NCBI GenBank assembly: GCA_017534445.1
Contig: JAFXWC010000057.1
Coordinates: forward strand, 1 to 34,508
Reading direction: 5' to 3'
Source: Treponema sp.
GTDB lineage: Bacteria; Spirochaetota; Spirochaetia; Treponematales; Treponemataceae
DNA length: 34,508 nt
How positions within the stretch are numbered: position 1 is the stretch's first letter; each line of letters starts with the position of its first letter. The position numbers and the translations under genes were made by a program. Positions 7,683-15,231 of the stretch are shown piece by piece. The notes under the pieces were generated by a model. It did not search any database and was not told where the DNA came from. It saw nothing but the letters and a program-made list of their open reading frames with translations.

Positions 7683-7705
7683 ATTTACTTTATGAATGCT
7701 ATAAT
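7677..7705 (+). promoter_or_regulatory. Barrel-gene promoter sharing the same -35
   Basis: TTGCAA (7677-7682), 17 nt, TATAAT (7700-7705), then 5 nt to ATG 7711. The spacing mirrors the sstT promoter exactly, and the transcript would be leaderless. Confidence 0.65.
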
Positions 7706-7710
7706 TGCAC

Positions 7711-8442
7711 ATGTTTAAAAAGTTGGCCAGATGCTTTCTTGCATTAGGAACATTCGTATTATTTTCCTCCGCCTTTATTTTTGCGCAAGAAGCAGATGCC
7801 CCGCAAAAAAAGCAAAGCATTTTCATGGCCCCAATCTACAACACAGGCGACGGCTTTGACACCTACCAGCTTGCATTCCAGTTTGGCTACACATACGAAA
7901 ACCAAAAGGCCTCTGCGCTGGCGGCAGGCTTCCTTGGAGAAGACAACTACCAGTTCACGGCAGAAGGCGTATGGTGGCCCTTCAGGTGGAGCAAGGGAAA
8001 AATGGGGCTGGGTGCAATCTACAACATTACCTATTTTCCCGAACTAAGCATAACAAACAACCTTATGGCAGGCTTCTGGCTTGAAACAAGACCCGCAAAG
8101 TGGTTCTGCCTAAAAGTAGACACGGTGTCACTTTGCAAACTGCGCACAATATTCGCAATCAAAGACGACAACCCCGTACTGGTCAACAACACGTTTGGCT
8201 TTGACCTTTCCATGCACTTCTATCCCCTCTCTTGGTACGAATTCTATGCCGCAGTCAAGACGCACGAACTCTTCCGCTACAACCTGCTTGGCTCACCGGC
8301 ACTCTGCCTTGGAAGCGTCTTTCACCTTAGCGCCCTGCAGGAATTCGCGGCAGAGGCAAAGGTAAGGTACACGGACTTCTTTACAAATTCCGCAATGTAC
8401 GATTCCTGCGAATTCGCATTAAGGATAAGGTGGCTGTTTTGA
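7711..8442 (+). CDS. Predicted outer-membrane beta-barrel protein, function unknown
   Basis: A 243-aa secreted protein. The N-terminus (MFKKLARCFLALGTFVLF, cleavage after about AFIFA) is a clear Sec signal peptide. The mature part is rich in alternating aromatic and small residues with repeated strand-like segments (YQLAFQFGYTY, MGLGAIYNITYF, FGFDLSMHFYPL) and ends in an aromatic residue (LRIRWLF), a usual beta-barrel insertion signal. I do not recognise a named family. I choose ATG 7711 over TTG 7705, which overlaps the TATAAT box. The next gene (lipoprotein phosphoesterase) overlaps its end, so the two are probably co-transcribed and translationally coupled. Confidence 0.8.
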   Translation: MFKKLARCFLALGTFVLFSSAFIFAQEADAPQKKQSIFMAPIYNTGDGFDTYQLAFQFGYTYENQKASALAAGFLGEDNYQFTAEGVWWPFRWSKGKMGLGAIYNITYFPELSITNNLMAGFWLETRPAKWFCLKVDTVSLCKLRTIFAIKDDNPVLVNNTFGFDLSMHFYPLSWYEFYAAVKTHELFRYNLLGSPALCLGSVFHLSALQEFAAEAKVRYTDFFTNSAMYDSCEFALRIRWLF

Positions 8443-9356
8443 GCAACACATTGAACACAATATTCATTATATATAGAAAGAAAACGCACCTCCTGCTCAC
8501 AAGCCTAACCTTCCTGCTTGCATCCTTACTGGCACTTGCAACAACATCATGCGGCTACGGAGCCTTTGAACTTTTCCACCACGGCGATTTTGTAGACGAA
8601 CGCGCCGACTCCATGCTGGAACTTTCAGCCGGCAGGGTTGGCCAAGAATTCGCTTCAATCTCTGGAACATACACCTTCGTCATTTTCACGGACCCCCACT
8701 ACGGAAGCAAACGCGGAGAAAACATAGACGAAGAAGAATTCCTTGAATGGATGGACAGCCTTTTCTCAGAGCAAAAGCCAAAGTTCTGCATCTGCCTTGG
8801 AGACATTGCCGAACACGGAAATGAAAGCGAATTTGAAGACTACTGCAAATTTGTTGAAAAAATAGAAAGCCGCGGAATACCAGTACTCAACATTGTCGGA
8901 AACCACGACCTCTTTAACTCAGGCTGGGATGACTTTTCCGACCTCTGCTTTCCCTACACATCATTCTATCACTTTAAGACGGAAGCCTTTAGCTATTACG
9001 CCTTGGACACAGGAAGCGGCTCATTGGGACCGGATCAGTTCAAAAAATTAAAGCGCGCAATGGAAAGCGACAGCCTCCCAAAAATCGTATTCTCGCACTA
9101 TCCAATTTACGGAAGCGCATATTACGGAGCCAGCTACTACAGCCTGCAAAACGAAGAGGAATCCACCCGCCTTATAACCCTCTTTGAAAACGAAGGCGTA
9201 ACGGATGTCTACGCAGGCCATGTGCATCACCACCAGAGCAAGAACATAGGAAGCTACACGGAAGTAAACTTTGACACCTTCTTTAACCAGGAATGGGCCT
9301 TTGTTACGGTAAACCAAGACAACGGCACCACACACACGGAAACAATACGAAAGTAA
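8430..9356 (+). CDS. Calcineurin-like metallophosphoesterase, predicted lipoprotein
   Basis: All five metallophosphoesterase blocks are visible: Asp88-x-His90 (TDPHYG), Asp125 (CLGDIAEHGN), Asn158-His159-Asp160 (VGNHDL), His223 (FSHYPIY) and His264-x-His266 (AGHVHHH). These bind two metal ions and hydrolyse phosphoesters; the substrate cannot be told. A hydrophobic stretch (residues 20-38) followed by TTSC suggests lipidation at Cys41, placing the enzyme in the periplasm or on a membrane surface. GTG 8430 gives a 13-nt overlap with the barrel gene. A TTG at 8439 overlapping the upstream TGA is an alternative start and leaves the signal intact. The coupling hints at a joint envelope role. No terminator was found; GC-rich repeats follow directly. 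Confidence 0.88.
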   Translation: MAVLSNTLNTIFIIYRKKTHLLLTSLTFLLASLLALATTSCGYGAFELFHHGDFVDERADSMLELSAGRVGQEFASISGTYTFVIFTDPHYGSKRGENIDEEEFLEWMDSLFSEQKPKFCICLGDIAEHGNESEFEDYCKFVEKIESRGIPVLNIVGNHDLFNSGWDDFSDLCFPYTSFYHFKTEAFSYYALDTGSGSLGPDQFKKLKRAMESDSLPKIVFSHYPIYGSAYYGASYYSLQNEEESTRLITLFENEGVTDVYAGHVHHHQSKNIGSYTEVNFDTFFNQEWAFVTVNQDNGTTHTETIRK

Positions 9357-9363
9357 CTGTTTC

Positions 9364-9548
9364 TGGACGGAACTTTTTAGGACGAAGTCCTGCATGCTCT
9401 ACCATACGTACCTTGGCTAAGGCGACCACCATGCCAATGCGTCACCGCCCTTTCGGGGTTCCGCCTTTCGGCTCCATTCCTACCGGAACGGGCTTGCGCC
9501 CGCCCCTACACGGCGGCGTAGGTTCCTTTAGGTGCGCTCGTTCCTCTG
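9364..9548 (+). repeat. Dispersed GC-rich repeat, copy 1
   Basis: Begins GGACGGAACT and contains TCCTGC, TCTACCA, CCTTGGCTAAGGCGACC, ATGCGTCACCGCCC and a GC-rich tail with TTCCGCCTTTCGGCTCCAT. The same ordered blocks recur at 11024-11175 (reverse strand), partly at 26946-27016, and the tail recurs at 28960-29035. The ORF that spans it lacks protein-like character. Origin unknown. Confidence 0.7.
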
Positions 9549-9692
9549 GAACGGGTCCCTTCAGTCGCAAACTTCCTGTTTGCTCCTTCCGGGCGGCTAC
9601 ACTCGCTGTCGGGCGCGTCCTTGCGCCCTTTTCACCTGCCGGTGCGCTCGCTGCGCTGACCCTTACTTTGCTAAAAAGAATCGTCTTTAAAA

Positions 9693-9719
9693 CAAAAAAA
9701 CCCTTCTTTTAAGAAGGGT
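9693..9719 (-). terminator. Terminator behind the tRNA-Thr fragment
   Basis: ACCCTTCTT (9700-9708) and AAGAAGGGT (9711-9719) form a perfect 9-bp stem; on the minus strand a T run follows (9699-9693). It occupies the same place relative to the tRNA fragment as the real tRNA terminator does to the intact gene. Confidence 0.65.
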
Positions 9720-9720
9720 G

Positions 9721-9747
9721 TAGCCAACTACCCGACTTGAACGGGTC
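9721..9747 (-). pseudogene. Fragment of the tRNA-Thr 3' end
   Basis: Twenty-seven bases identical to 9911-9937, covering the acceptor 3' strand and most of the T arm of tRNA-Thr. The 5' part of the tRNA is absent. It is part of the 190-bp tandem unit. Confidence 0.8.
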
Positions 9748-9877
9748 CCTCCAGTCGCAAACTTCCTGTTTGCTCCTTCCGGGCCGGCTTCGCTCGCTGT
9801 CGGGCGCATCCCTGCGCCCTTTTCACCTGGCGGTGCGCTCGTTCCGCTGACCCTACTTTGCGAAAAATTTTTTTAGT

Positions 9878-9907
9878 TAAAAAAAAGCCCCTCTTTACAG
9901 AAGGGCT
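9878..9907 (-). terminator. tRNA-Thr intrinsic terminator
   Basis: A 9-position stem with one mismatch (AGCCCCTCT 9886-9894 with AGAAGGGCT 9899-9907); on the minus strand a T run follows at 9885-9878. Confidence 0.75.
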
Positions 9908-9911
9908 ACCT

Positions 9912-9984
9912 AGCCAACTACCCGACTTGAACGGGTCACCTGCTCTTTACGAGGGAGCTGCTCTACCGGATGAGCTAAGTTGGC
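9912..9984 (-). tRNA. tRNA-Thr (anticodon CGU)
   Basis: A 73-nt cloverleaf on the minus strand: perfect 7-bp acceptor stem (GCCAACT with AGTTGGC), D arm GCTC/GAGC, anticodon loop CTCGTAA giving CGU (threonine, codon ACG), T arm ACCCG-TTCAAGT-CGGGT, and discriminator T. CCA is not encoded. One C-A mismatch closes the anticodon stem next to the loop. It has its own promoter and terminator. Confidence 0.93.
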
Positions 9985-9996
9985 AAATGTGAAAAG

Positions 9997-10025
9997 AGTT
10001 TAGCAGAATAAGGCCATTTGGTCAA
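9997..10025 (-). promoter_or_regulatory. tRNA-Thr promoter
   Basis: TTGACC (10025-10020), 17 nt, TAAACT (10002-9997), 12 nt upstream of the mature tRNA 5' end. Confidence 0.7.
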
Positions 10026-10085
10026 GGGTGGACTAGATGGCCTCTTTCTTAGGCATACAAAATAAGATTTTTTTGCATATTTTTG

Positions 10086-10625
10086 TTAATTTTCTGTCTC
10101 ACAAAGCAATTCCTCTATCTTCTTTGCCATTTTCCTGCATTTCCAAAAGTTCCCCCCCTCGTTAACCGCAACAAGCAAAACAGCAAGTAGGTATGGAGAA
10201 AAAAATCCCACACCGCTCGAGAAGTTTATGTACAGAAAAACTATAAGCAAAAAGGCCAGCAGGTCAGACACCCCCAGTACCCCCCTTAGAACAAGAATTC
10301 TATTCTCAAAATCAAGCCTTATGCTCCCATGAAAAAATGAAGAGTTTTTCCTGTCCATCCTGACCCTAAAAAAGAAGACGTTATCTTCTACTTTCTTGCC
10401 CGTCAAATCCTTAAAGCCCTTTGCATCCCCAAATGAATTTACAAAGTCTTCAACTTTCTTCAATGTACCCTCTGCGTCCTTAAAGTCAAACCTCTTAAAA
10501 AAGATGGGAATTCCAACAGACCAGCAAATCTTCTTCCAAAAGCCAAGCAAAATCCATTCAAGTATAAAAATAGAAAAAACTGAAAACACAAGAACAAAAA
10601 CAATATCCAAATTTTCCACATTCAT
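10086..10625 (-). CDS. Small membrane protein of unknown function
   Basis: A 179-aa protein with one hydrophobic helix near the N-terminus (about 8-30), a charged middle part (about 45-110) and two further helices (about 118-157). No family is recognised. The start is uncertain: AGGGA lies directly against ATG 10625, while a GTG two codons further on (10619) would have normal spacing. It follows the small ORF at 10670 by 44 nt on the same strand, so the two may be co-transcribed. Long enough, and without a better ORF on the other strand, to be accepted as real. Confidence 0.65.
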   Translation of the reverse strand: MNVENLDIVFVLVFSVFSIFILEWILLGFWKKICWSVGIPIFFKRFDFKDAEGTLKKVEDFVNSFGDAKGFKDLTGKKVEDNVFFFRVRMDRKNSSFFHGSIRLDFENRILVLRGVLGVSDLLAFLLIVFLYINFSSGVGFFSPYLLAVLLVAVNEGGNFWKCRKMAKKIEELLCETEN

Positions 10626-10669
10626 TCCCTGTTACTTTTTCCAAAATGTAATGCAACTTGCTCTTACAG

Positions 10670-10876
10670 TCAAGCATCCGGTTTGCAGACAGCCCATTCC
10701 CGGCCTATCTCTTTTAAATACAGCTCCTTCCCAGAATTGGCTGAACAATAGCTCCACTTATAAAGATTGGAACGCTTGCAAAAATCTTCCGGCACTTCCA
10801 TTCCGTACATCTCAACAAAAAGCTCAAAAGCACTTTTTATATATTCATCCATATTCTTGCTGGTAATATGCTCCAT
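10670..10876 (-). CDS. Small hypothetical protein
   Basis: A 68-aa ORF (MEHITSKNMDEYIKSAFELF...) with balanced composition and an amphipathic N-terminal helix, without signal peptide or membrane segment. No family recognised. No Shine-Dalgarno is evident; TATAAC sits directly before the ATG, so the start is uncertain. It precedes the membrane protein at 10086-10625 by 44 nt on the same strand, which supports it slightly. Confidence 0.45.
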   Translation of the reverse strand: MEHITSKNMDEYIKSAFELFVEMYGMEVPEDFCKRSNLYKWSYCSANSGKELYLKEIGREWAVCKPDA

Positions 10877-11023
10877 GTTATAGGCCGATGGGCATCCTTC
10901 TTTCCCTCATGAATTTTTTCATTCATATTAAGCAACATTCTTACTCCAGCTGTTCAGATGGTTACGCTATTTTTCATGCCATCAATTTATACGCAAACTC
11001 TGCATTCAGTCAATACAGCTTAC

Positions 11024-11175
11024 GCCGCCGTGGAGCCCCGCAGTACCGCGCAAGCGGTATGAGCCGAACAGGCGAAGGGCGGAAGGGCGGTGACGCAGAT
11101 AGACGTTCGGTCGAATTAGCCAAGGAATAAAATGGTAGAACAATTAGGACTACCGTCCTGAAAATTACCGTCCAA
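11024..11175 (-). repeat. Dispersed GC-rich repeat, copy 2 (reverse)
   Basis: Read on the minus strand it has the same ordered blocks as 9364-9548: GGACGG, AGTCCT, TCTACCA, CCTTGGCTAA, CGACC, TGCGTCACCGCCC, then a GC-rich tail with TTCGGCTCAT. The 344-nt gap between 10876 and 11221 otherwise holds only the acetyltransferase start region. A short plus-strand ORF here (10888-11130) runs through the repeat and is not supported. Confidence 0.65.
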
Positions 11176-11220
11176 ATGACAAAGGTAAAGAATTATGGTA
11201 ATATGCTTGCAGGTGAGATT

Positions 11221-11622
11221 ATGAATTTGAATTACAGAATTGTAGACAGCGACATTTTTGAGTCTTACATGGCTCTTGAAGGATGGGACAATTTTCCACT
11301 GCTAAAGTCCTATACCAAGGGTGGCGAATTTTCATTTGTATTAAAGCAGTCGTCCTTTATGATTTTTGACTACAAGCCGTCAAGCGGATTTTTAAAGGCA
11401 GTTTGCGTTTACAAGATGCTGGGCGACACGCTTTGCATTGATCTTTTTGAGGTGAACAAGGAATTCCGCAACATAGGTCTTGGCACTCTTGCACTTGAGC
11501 GTCTTATGCTGGAGACAGGGGCAAAGAAAATTGTTCTGGACGCAAAGGACACCAACGCAGAGATTTTCTGGCAGAGGGTTGGCTTACAGAAGGTGGACAA
11601 TCAAACATACACTATAATGTAA
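11221..11622 (+). CDS. GNAT-family N-acetyltransferase
   Basis: GNAT enzymes move an acetyl group from acetyl-CoA to an amine. The acetyl-CoA loop is visible as FRNIGLGTLALERLM (the R-x-x-G-x-G type), preceded by the beta-4 strand LCIDLFEVN and followed by KKIVLDAKDTNAEIFWQRVG, typical of motif B. Start ATG 11221 (133 aa) is chosen because AGGTGA lies just upstream; ATG 11203 or the ORF start at 11176 would be longer without a ribosome site. The C-terminus overlaps the convergent histidine kinase gene by 11 nt. Substrate unknown. Confidence 0.8.
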   Translation: MNLNYRIVDSDIFESYMALEGWDNFPLLKSYTKGGEFSFVLKQSSFMIFDYKPSSGFLKAVCVYKMLGDTLCIDLFEVNKEFRNIGLGTLALERLMLETGAKKIVLDAKDTNAEIFWQRVGLQKVDNQTYTIM

Positions 11623-14185
11623 GGCTTTCGGCAAGCACAGCGGCTTGGTCAAAGTCTATCATCTCGCATGCGTCCTTTAGGTTTTCAAGGATTTTCTTTT
11701 GGTTTTCCGTAAGGGAAAATGCTTGCAGTTTTTTAACAATGTCTTCAAGGTCGTTCAGGTTGTTATCCTTGCAGGAAGCCTTTATGCGCAAGGCAAAGGT
11801 TCTTGCACTTTCCCCAGTGAGCGGGGCCTTGTCTTCTTGCCCGCCGGAAGGGGCAGCCTCTTTGCGGGAAGTTTCTGCGTATTCCTTTAATTTTTCTCCG
11901 CATGATTTGTAGAGTTCTATGAGTTTTGGGGTCTTTTTTCTTATCTGGCTAAGTGCATCATCCTGGTTATTATCTGCAGTTGGTTTTTTGCCTGCAATTG
12001 CCTTTTGGGCTTTGTTTCCCAGTTCTTCAAGTTCTGCCGCCAGTTTTGAAACTTCTTCCTGGCCTACAATTTTTGCGGAGCTTTTTAGCGCGTGAACTTT
12101 TATTGTATAGTTCTTAAGGTCATTCTTTAAAAGGAGTTCCTCTATTTCTTTTGCGGAAGAATCGATTAGCCGCAGAAAGGTGGCTATTACTTGAGGGGGG
12201 CAAGTCCATTCTTCGCTTTTATTTTCCAAGCCTGCTTGTGGCTTTTGGATTAAATTTTCCGGCAGCCATTTTTTTAGTGCCTTTGCAAAGTCCTTTCTCT
12301 GTACCGGCTTAGAAAGAAAATCATCAAAGCCATTCTGGAGGAACATTTCCCTTGCTCCGTTAACGGCATTTGCGCTAAGGGCAATGACTACGGTATGCTT
12401 TTTCATTCCGTCCGAGCAGCGTATTTTCTTTAGGGTTTCAACTCCGTCCATTACTGGCATTTGGTGGTCCATAAAAACAATGTCGTAGGGTTTTCCGGCT
12501 GGCCTTTCGGCAATCATTTCCAGGCTTTCAAAACCGCTTAAGGCTGTATCGGGAGCGATGCCGAATTTTTCAAGCAAGCCCTGGGCAACCTGTATGTTGA
12601 CAATATTGTCGTCCACGACAAGGATGCTGGCTTTGGGCGCAAGAAAGGATTCTTCCGCGGCACTTGAAGAGGATGATTCGTCACTTGCGAAAAGGTCTGA
12701 AAATTCTATGCGGTTAAAGACTTTTGAACCCATGCTTTTTACGCAAGGGTTGGCCTTGTCCGCCTCTGCGGCATTGAGGAGCGGTGCGTATGACTGGCCC
12801 ACAGTTTTTTCTGACACGGCTTCTTGGGGGATGGAAAAATAAAAGACGGAGCCTTTTGTGTATTCGGATGCAACTTCCAGCTGCCCCCCCATAAGATGCA
12901 CCAGGTTCCTGGAGATGGCAAGTCCAAGCCCTGTTCCTCCCTTGGTGCGGTTCATGCTCATGTCCACCTGGCGGAATTCAGAGAAGATTTCTTCCAAGTC
13001 CTGTTTTTTTATGCCGATTCCTGTGTCCGAAACAGAGAATTTAATTCCGTTGGCCTGGCTTTTGTCCCGCTCGGCACGGATAGAGATTGAACCCTTGTCC
13101 GTAAACTTTGCGGCGTTTCCGCCAAGATTTATGAGTACCTGCTTTATCCTTATGTCGTCTCCGCGAAGAATCTTGGGCAGGCCGCTGTCTATCTGTATGC
13201 GTACGTCCACATCTTTTCCTGCCAGCTTTACCATGCAGATGTTGGCAACGTCATGCAAAAGGGTCATTATGTCGTATTCAGAAGGAACTATTTCCATCTT
13301 GCCGGCTTCTATTTTTGAAAAGTCCAGTATGTCGTTTATTATGCTTACCAGGGCAATGCCAGACGAGTGTATCTGGCGGATGGTATTTTTCTGCGAGGGG
13401 TTAAGGGGAAAGTCCTGGGCAATTTCGCTCATTCCCACAATGGCGTTCATTGGGGTGCGGATTTCGTGGCTCATGTTGGCAAGGAACATGGACTTTAGTG
13501 AATTTTGCCTTACAGCCTCGTTCTTGAATTTTTCTATTTGATTTTCGTAGCGCAGGGTGGAAAGCAGGTTGAATGCCCTGAATGCGGAGACAAAGCAGAG
13601 GGCTATTACAAGGAATATTCCGTAGGGAACGTGGGGCTTGTATACGATGTTGTTGGGACAGATGGCTATGAACACGTGCATTGCAACAAAGTAGATGATG
13701 CAGAGCGGAACCGTAATAAAGAAATTTGAAAAAAATACACAGGTTGAAACAAGTGCAATAAGGTAAAAGAAGGTAAAGTCTACGTGGGACATTTCGTAGT
13801 CGGTGTAGGCTGTTACCACCACAACCGCAAAACTTATTGTAAAGAGGGAAAAGACATAGAGCTTCATAAAGGTAAGGAAAAAATCTTGGCGCTCCTGGGG
13901 CTTTTTGCGGTAAAAGAGGGCTGCAAAGAAAATTACAAGCGAAAAAAATACAATCAGCAGGTCAAGGATTACGTAGATGTTGAATACGTTTGTTTCAAAG
14001 CCAAAAAACTTAAAGAGGTAATGTTTGTAGGCTGGAGAATGCATGATTTTCCAGTCGGAAAAAAATTCGGTGAGTATGTAAATGGTTAAGGCAGGCGCAA
14101 AGAATATTACCCTAAGGCAGTTTGCGCTTGCAACCATTTTTTTTATTAAAGGAATTTCTTCTTTTTTGATAAGAGAAAATTCCAT
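11612..14185 (-). CDS. Membrane hybrid histidine kinase (HisKA-HATPase-REC-HPt)
   Basis: An 857-aa sensor kinase. Six hydrophobic helices span about residues 24-205 with little periplasmic sequence, so the sensor is membrane-embedded. Then follow HisKA (MSHEIRTPMNAIVG, phosphorylated His240), an ATP-binding domain (GNAAKFTDKG, SDTGIGI, GTGLGL), a receiver domain (LVVDDN, acceptor Asp573 in MDHQMPVMDG) and an HPt domain (His698 in VHALKSSAKIVG). A complete His-Asp-His relay is thus present in one chain; the next acceptor is likely the response regulator encoded just upstream. Its ATG overlaps the TAA of that gene by one base, indicating coupling. The signal is unknown. Confidence 0.93.
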   Translation of the reverse strand: MEFSLIKKEEIPLIKKMVASANCLRVIFFAPALTIYILTEFFSDWKIMHSPAYKHYLFKFFGFETNVFNIYVILDLLIVFFSLVIFFAALFYRKKPQERQDFFLTFMKLYVFSLFTISFAVVVVTAYTDYEMSHVDFTFFYLIALVSTCVFFSNFFITVPLCIIYFVAMHVFIAICPNNIVYKPHVPYGIFLVIALCFVSAFRAFNLLSTLRYENQIEKFKNEAVRQNSLKSMFLANMSHEIRTPMNAIVGMSEIAQDFPLNPSQKNTIRQIHSSGIALVSIINDILDFSKIEAGKMEIVPSEYDIMTLLHDVANICMVKLAGKDVDVRIQIDSGLPKILRGDDIRIKQVLINLGGNAAKFTDKGSISIRAERDKSQANGIKFSVSDTGIGIKKQDLEEIFSEFRQVDMSMNRTKGGTGLGLAISRNLVHLMGGQLEVASEYTKGSVFYFSIPQEAVSEKTVGQSYAPLLNAAEADKANPCVKSMGSKVFNRIEFSDLFASDESSSSSAAEESFLAPKASILVVDDNIVNIQVAQGLLEKFGIAPDTALSGFESLEMIAERPAGKPYDIVFMDHQMPVMDGVETLKKIRCSDGMKKHTVVIALSANAVNGAREMFLQNGFDDFLSKPVQRKDFAKALKKWLPENLIQKPQAGLENKSEEWTCPPQVIATFLRLIDSSAKEIEELLLKNDLKNYTIKVHALKSSAKIVGQEEVSKLAAELEELGNKAQKAIAGKKPTADNNQDDALSQIRKKTPKLIELYKSCGEKLKEYAETSRKEAAPSGGQEDKAPLTGESARTFALRIKASCKDNNLNDLEDIVKKLQAFSLTENQKKILENLKDACEMIDFDQAAVLAESLTL

Positions 14186-14973
14186 TAGAAGAAGGCCTCG
14201 ATTTTGGAGATGAGAAGCTCAGGTCCTGCGGATTTCAGGATGTAGCCTTCGGGCTTAAGTGCCATGGCTTTTTTTACCAGCTCTGCATCATCAACGCCTG
14301 TAAGGAAGAAGACAGGAATGTTCTTGTATTCCTCTTCTGCCCTTATCATTTCCAAAGTCTGCAAACCATCACAAACAGGCATCTGGTAGTCCAGAAGGAT
14401 TAAGTCTGGATGCTCTTTTGCAAGGAAGGATATTGCGGCGGCTCCACTCTTTGCAACAGACACTTTGAAGAGAGGATTGAGCACGTTGCTCATTGTGCGC
14501 AGGGCAACAAGGTCGTCGTCCACAACAAGCAGGTGCCTTGGCTCTTCCTTTTCCACAATTTCTTTCTTTGCAATCTTTGTAAGGGTGGTCTCATCGGGGA
14601 CACTTTCGCCCATGTCTTTGAGTATGTTCTTTATTTCTTCTATAAAAGAAGACAAAAGGATAGGCGTTTTTATGTAGCGCAGGATGTGGGCCTGAAGGTT
14701 TGCTACAAAGTACTTGTGAAGGTCTTCACGTTCTCCGGCTATTATGTAGGGCACGGTAAGAATGCCTGTTAGAATCTTTGAAATTTCCGACCGCTCATTG
14801 TCGGAAACATTCTTGAGGTATATGATGATAAGGGAAATATCTCCCGCATCAACGGCTTTACGGACTTCTTCCTCGTGGATAGCCATAAAAAATGAGCCTA
14901 TACGCTCATTAATCTTATTGTTCAGCGCAACGTTTTCCAGCGAACTGCTCTTAAGAAACAAGACTTTTCCCAT
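14185..14973 (-). CDS. Response regulator with degenerate N-terminal half
   Basis: A 262-aa protein. The C-terminal half (about 145-262) is a full receiver domain: LLVVDDD acidic pocket, acceptor Asp195 in LLDYQMPVCDG, TGV threonine and a lysine near GYILKSA. The first 120 residues look receiver-like in pattern (VLFLKSSSLEN, LIIIYLKNV, IKTPILLSSF) but lack the acidic pocket, so a pseudo-receiver is likely. No DNA-binding domain exists, so output is by protein contact, perhaps with the partner kinase. AGGAG lies 7 nt before the ATG. First gene of a two-gene operon. Confidence 0.85.
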   Translation of the reverse strand: MGKVLFLKSSSLENVALNNKINERIGSFFMAIHEEEVRKAVDAGDISLIIIYLKNVSDNERSEISKILTGILTVPYIIAGEREDLHKYFVANLQAHILRYIKTPILLSSFIEEIKNILKDMGESVPDETTLTKIAKKEIVEKEEPRHLLVVDDDLVALRTMSNVLNPLFKVSVAKSGAAAISFLAKEHPDLILLDYQMPVCDGLQTLEMIRAEEEYKNIPVFFLTGVDDAELVKKAMALKPEGYILKSAGPELLISKIEAFF

Positions 14974-14992
14974 TCATTTGCTCCTGTATTGC

Positions 14993-15031
14993 CAAAGAGG
15001 CTGCAAAATCAGCATGAGGGGCCGCCTCTTT
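14993..15031 (-). promoter_or_regulatory. Leader hairpin before the response regulator gene
   Basis: AAAGAGGC and GCCTCTTT form an 8-bp stem in the roughly 70-nt leader between the predicted start site and the ribosome site. No proper T run follows on the minus strand. Role unknown. Confidence 0.4.
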
Positions 15032-15052
15032 TATGTTTTAAAGCTTATTTAT

Positions 15053-15082
15053 ATTGTAATTGTCAAGTGTAAGAATTGTCAA
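15053..15082 (-). promoter_or_regulatory. Promoter of the response-regulator/kinase operon
   Basis: TTGACA (15082-15077), 18 nt, TACAAT (15058-15053). A second TTGACA at 15066-15061 has no -10 at usual distance. Confidence 0.6.
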
Positions 15083-15102
15083 GCGAATAACTACATAAGC
15101 CA

Positions 15103-15154
15103 CGGAAATCAATTTTGGGTTCCACTCCCAGAAAAATTGATTTCCGTATTTTTT
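15103..15154 (+). terminator. Strong orphan stem-loop with T run
   Basis: CGGAAATCAATTTT (15103-15116) and AAAATTGATTTCCG (15133-15146) form a perfect 14-bp stem, with an extra GGG/CCC inside the loop, followed by TATTTTTTTT. It has the form of a plus-strand terminator, yet no plus-strand gene ends here; the nearest plus-strand gene upstream ends at 11622. Confidence 0.7.
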
Positions 15155-15166
15155 TTGCTATTCTAC

Positions 15167-15195
15167 TTGAAAAATTTGCACTTGCTAATTATAAT
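15167..15195 (+). promoter_or_regulatory. Promoter of the P-type ATPase operon
   Basis: TTGAAA (15167-15172), 17 nt, TATAAT (15190-15195). AGGAG at 15221-15225 serves ATG 15232. Confidence 0.75.
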
Positions 15196-15231
15196 TAGCT
15201 TTAGTAAATTTTTATTATTTAGGAGAAACTT

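Larger units (their letters stand above)
9549..9936. repeat. 190-bp tandem duplication ending in tRNA-Thr sequence
   Basis: The string GAACGGGT recurs at 9549, 9739 and 9929, exactly 190 bp apart. Each full unit holds a GC-rich block (GTCGCAAACTTCCTGTTTGC, then CGCTCGCTGTCGGGCGC), a terminator-like hairpin and a tRNA-Thr 3' end; the last tRNA end belongs to the intact gene. The two units differ at several scattered bases, so the duplication is not very recent. Confidence 0.8.

Noticed and set aside
9293..9712. Plus-strand ORF of 139 aa over the repeat region
   Set aside because: Overlaps the phosphoesterase end, runs through the GC-rich repeats and is Pro/Arg/Gly-rich without domain features.
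9721..9984. attL/attR pair of an integrated element at tRNA-Thr
   Set aside because: Only 190 bp separate the two tRNA ends and no integrase or cargo lies between, so a tandem duplication is the simpler view.
10888..11130. Plus-strand ORF of 80 aa
   Set aside because: Its second half is the GC-rich dispersed repeat read as Arg/Gly-rich protein, and no ribosome site is present.
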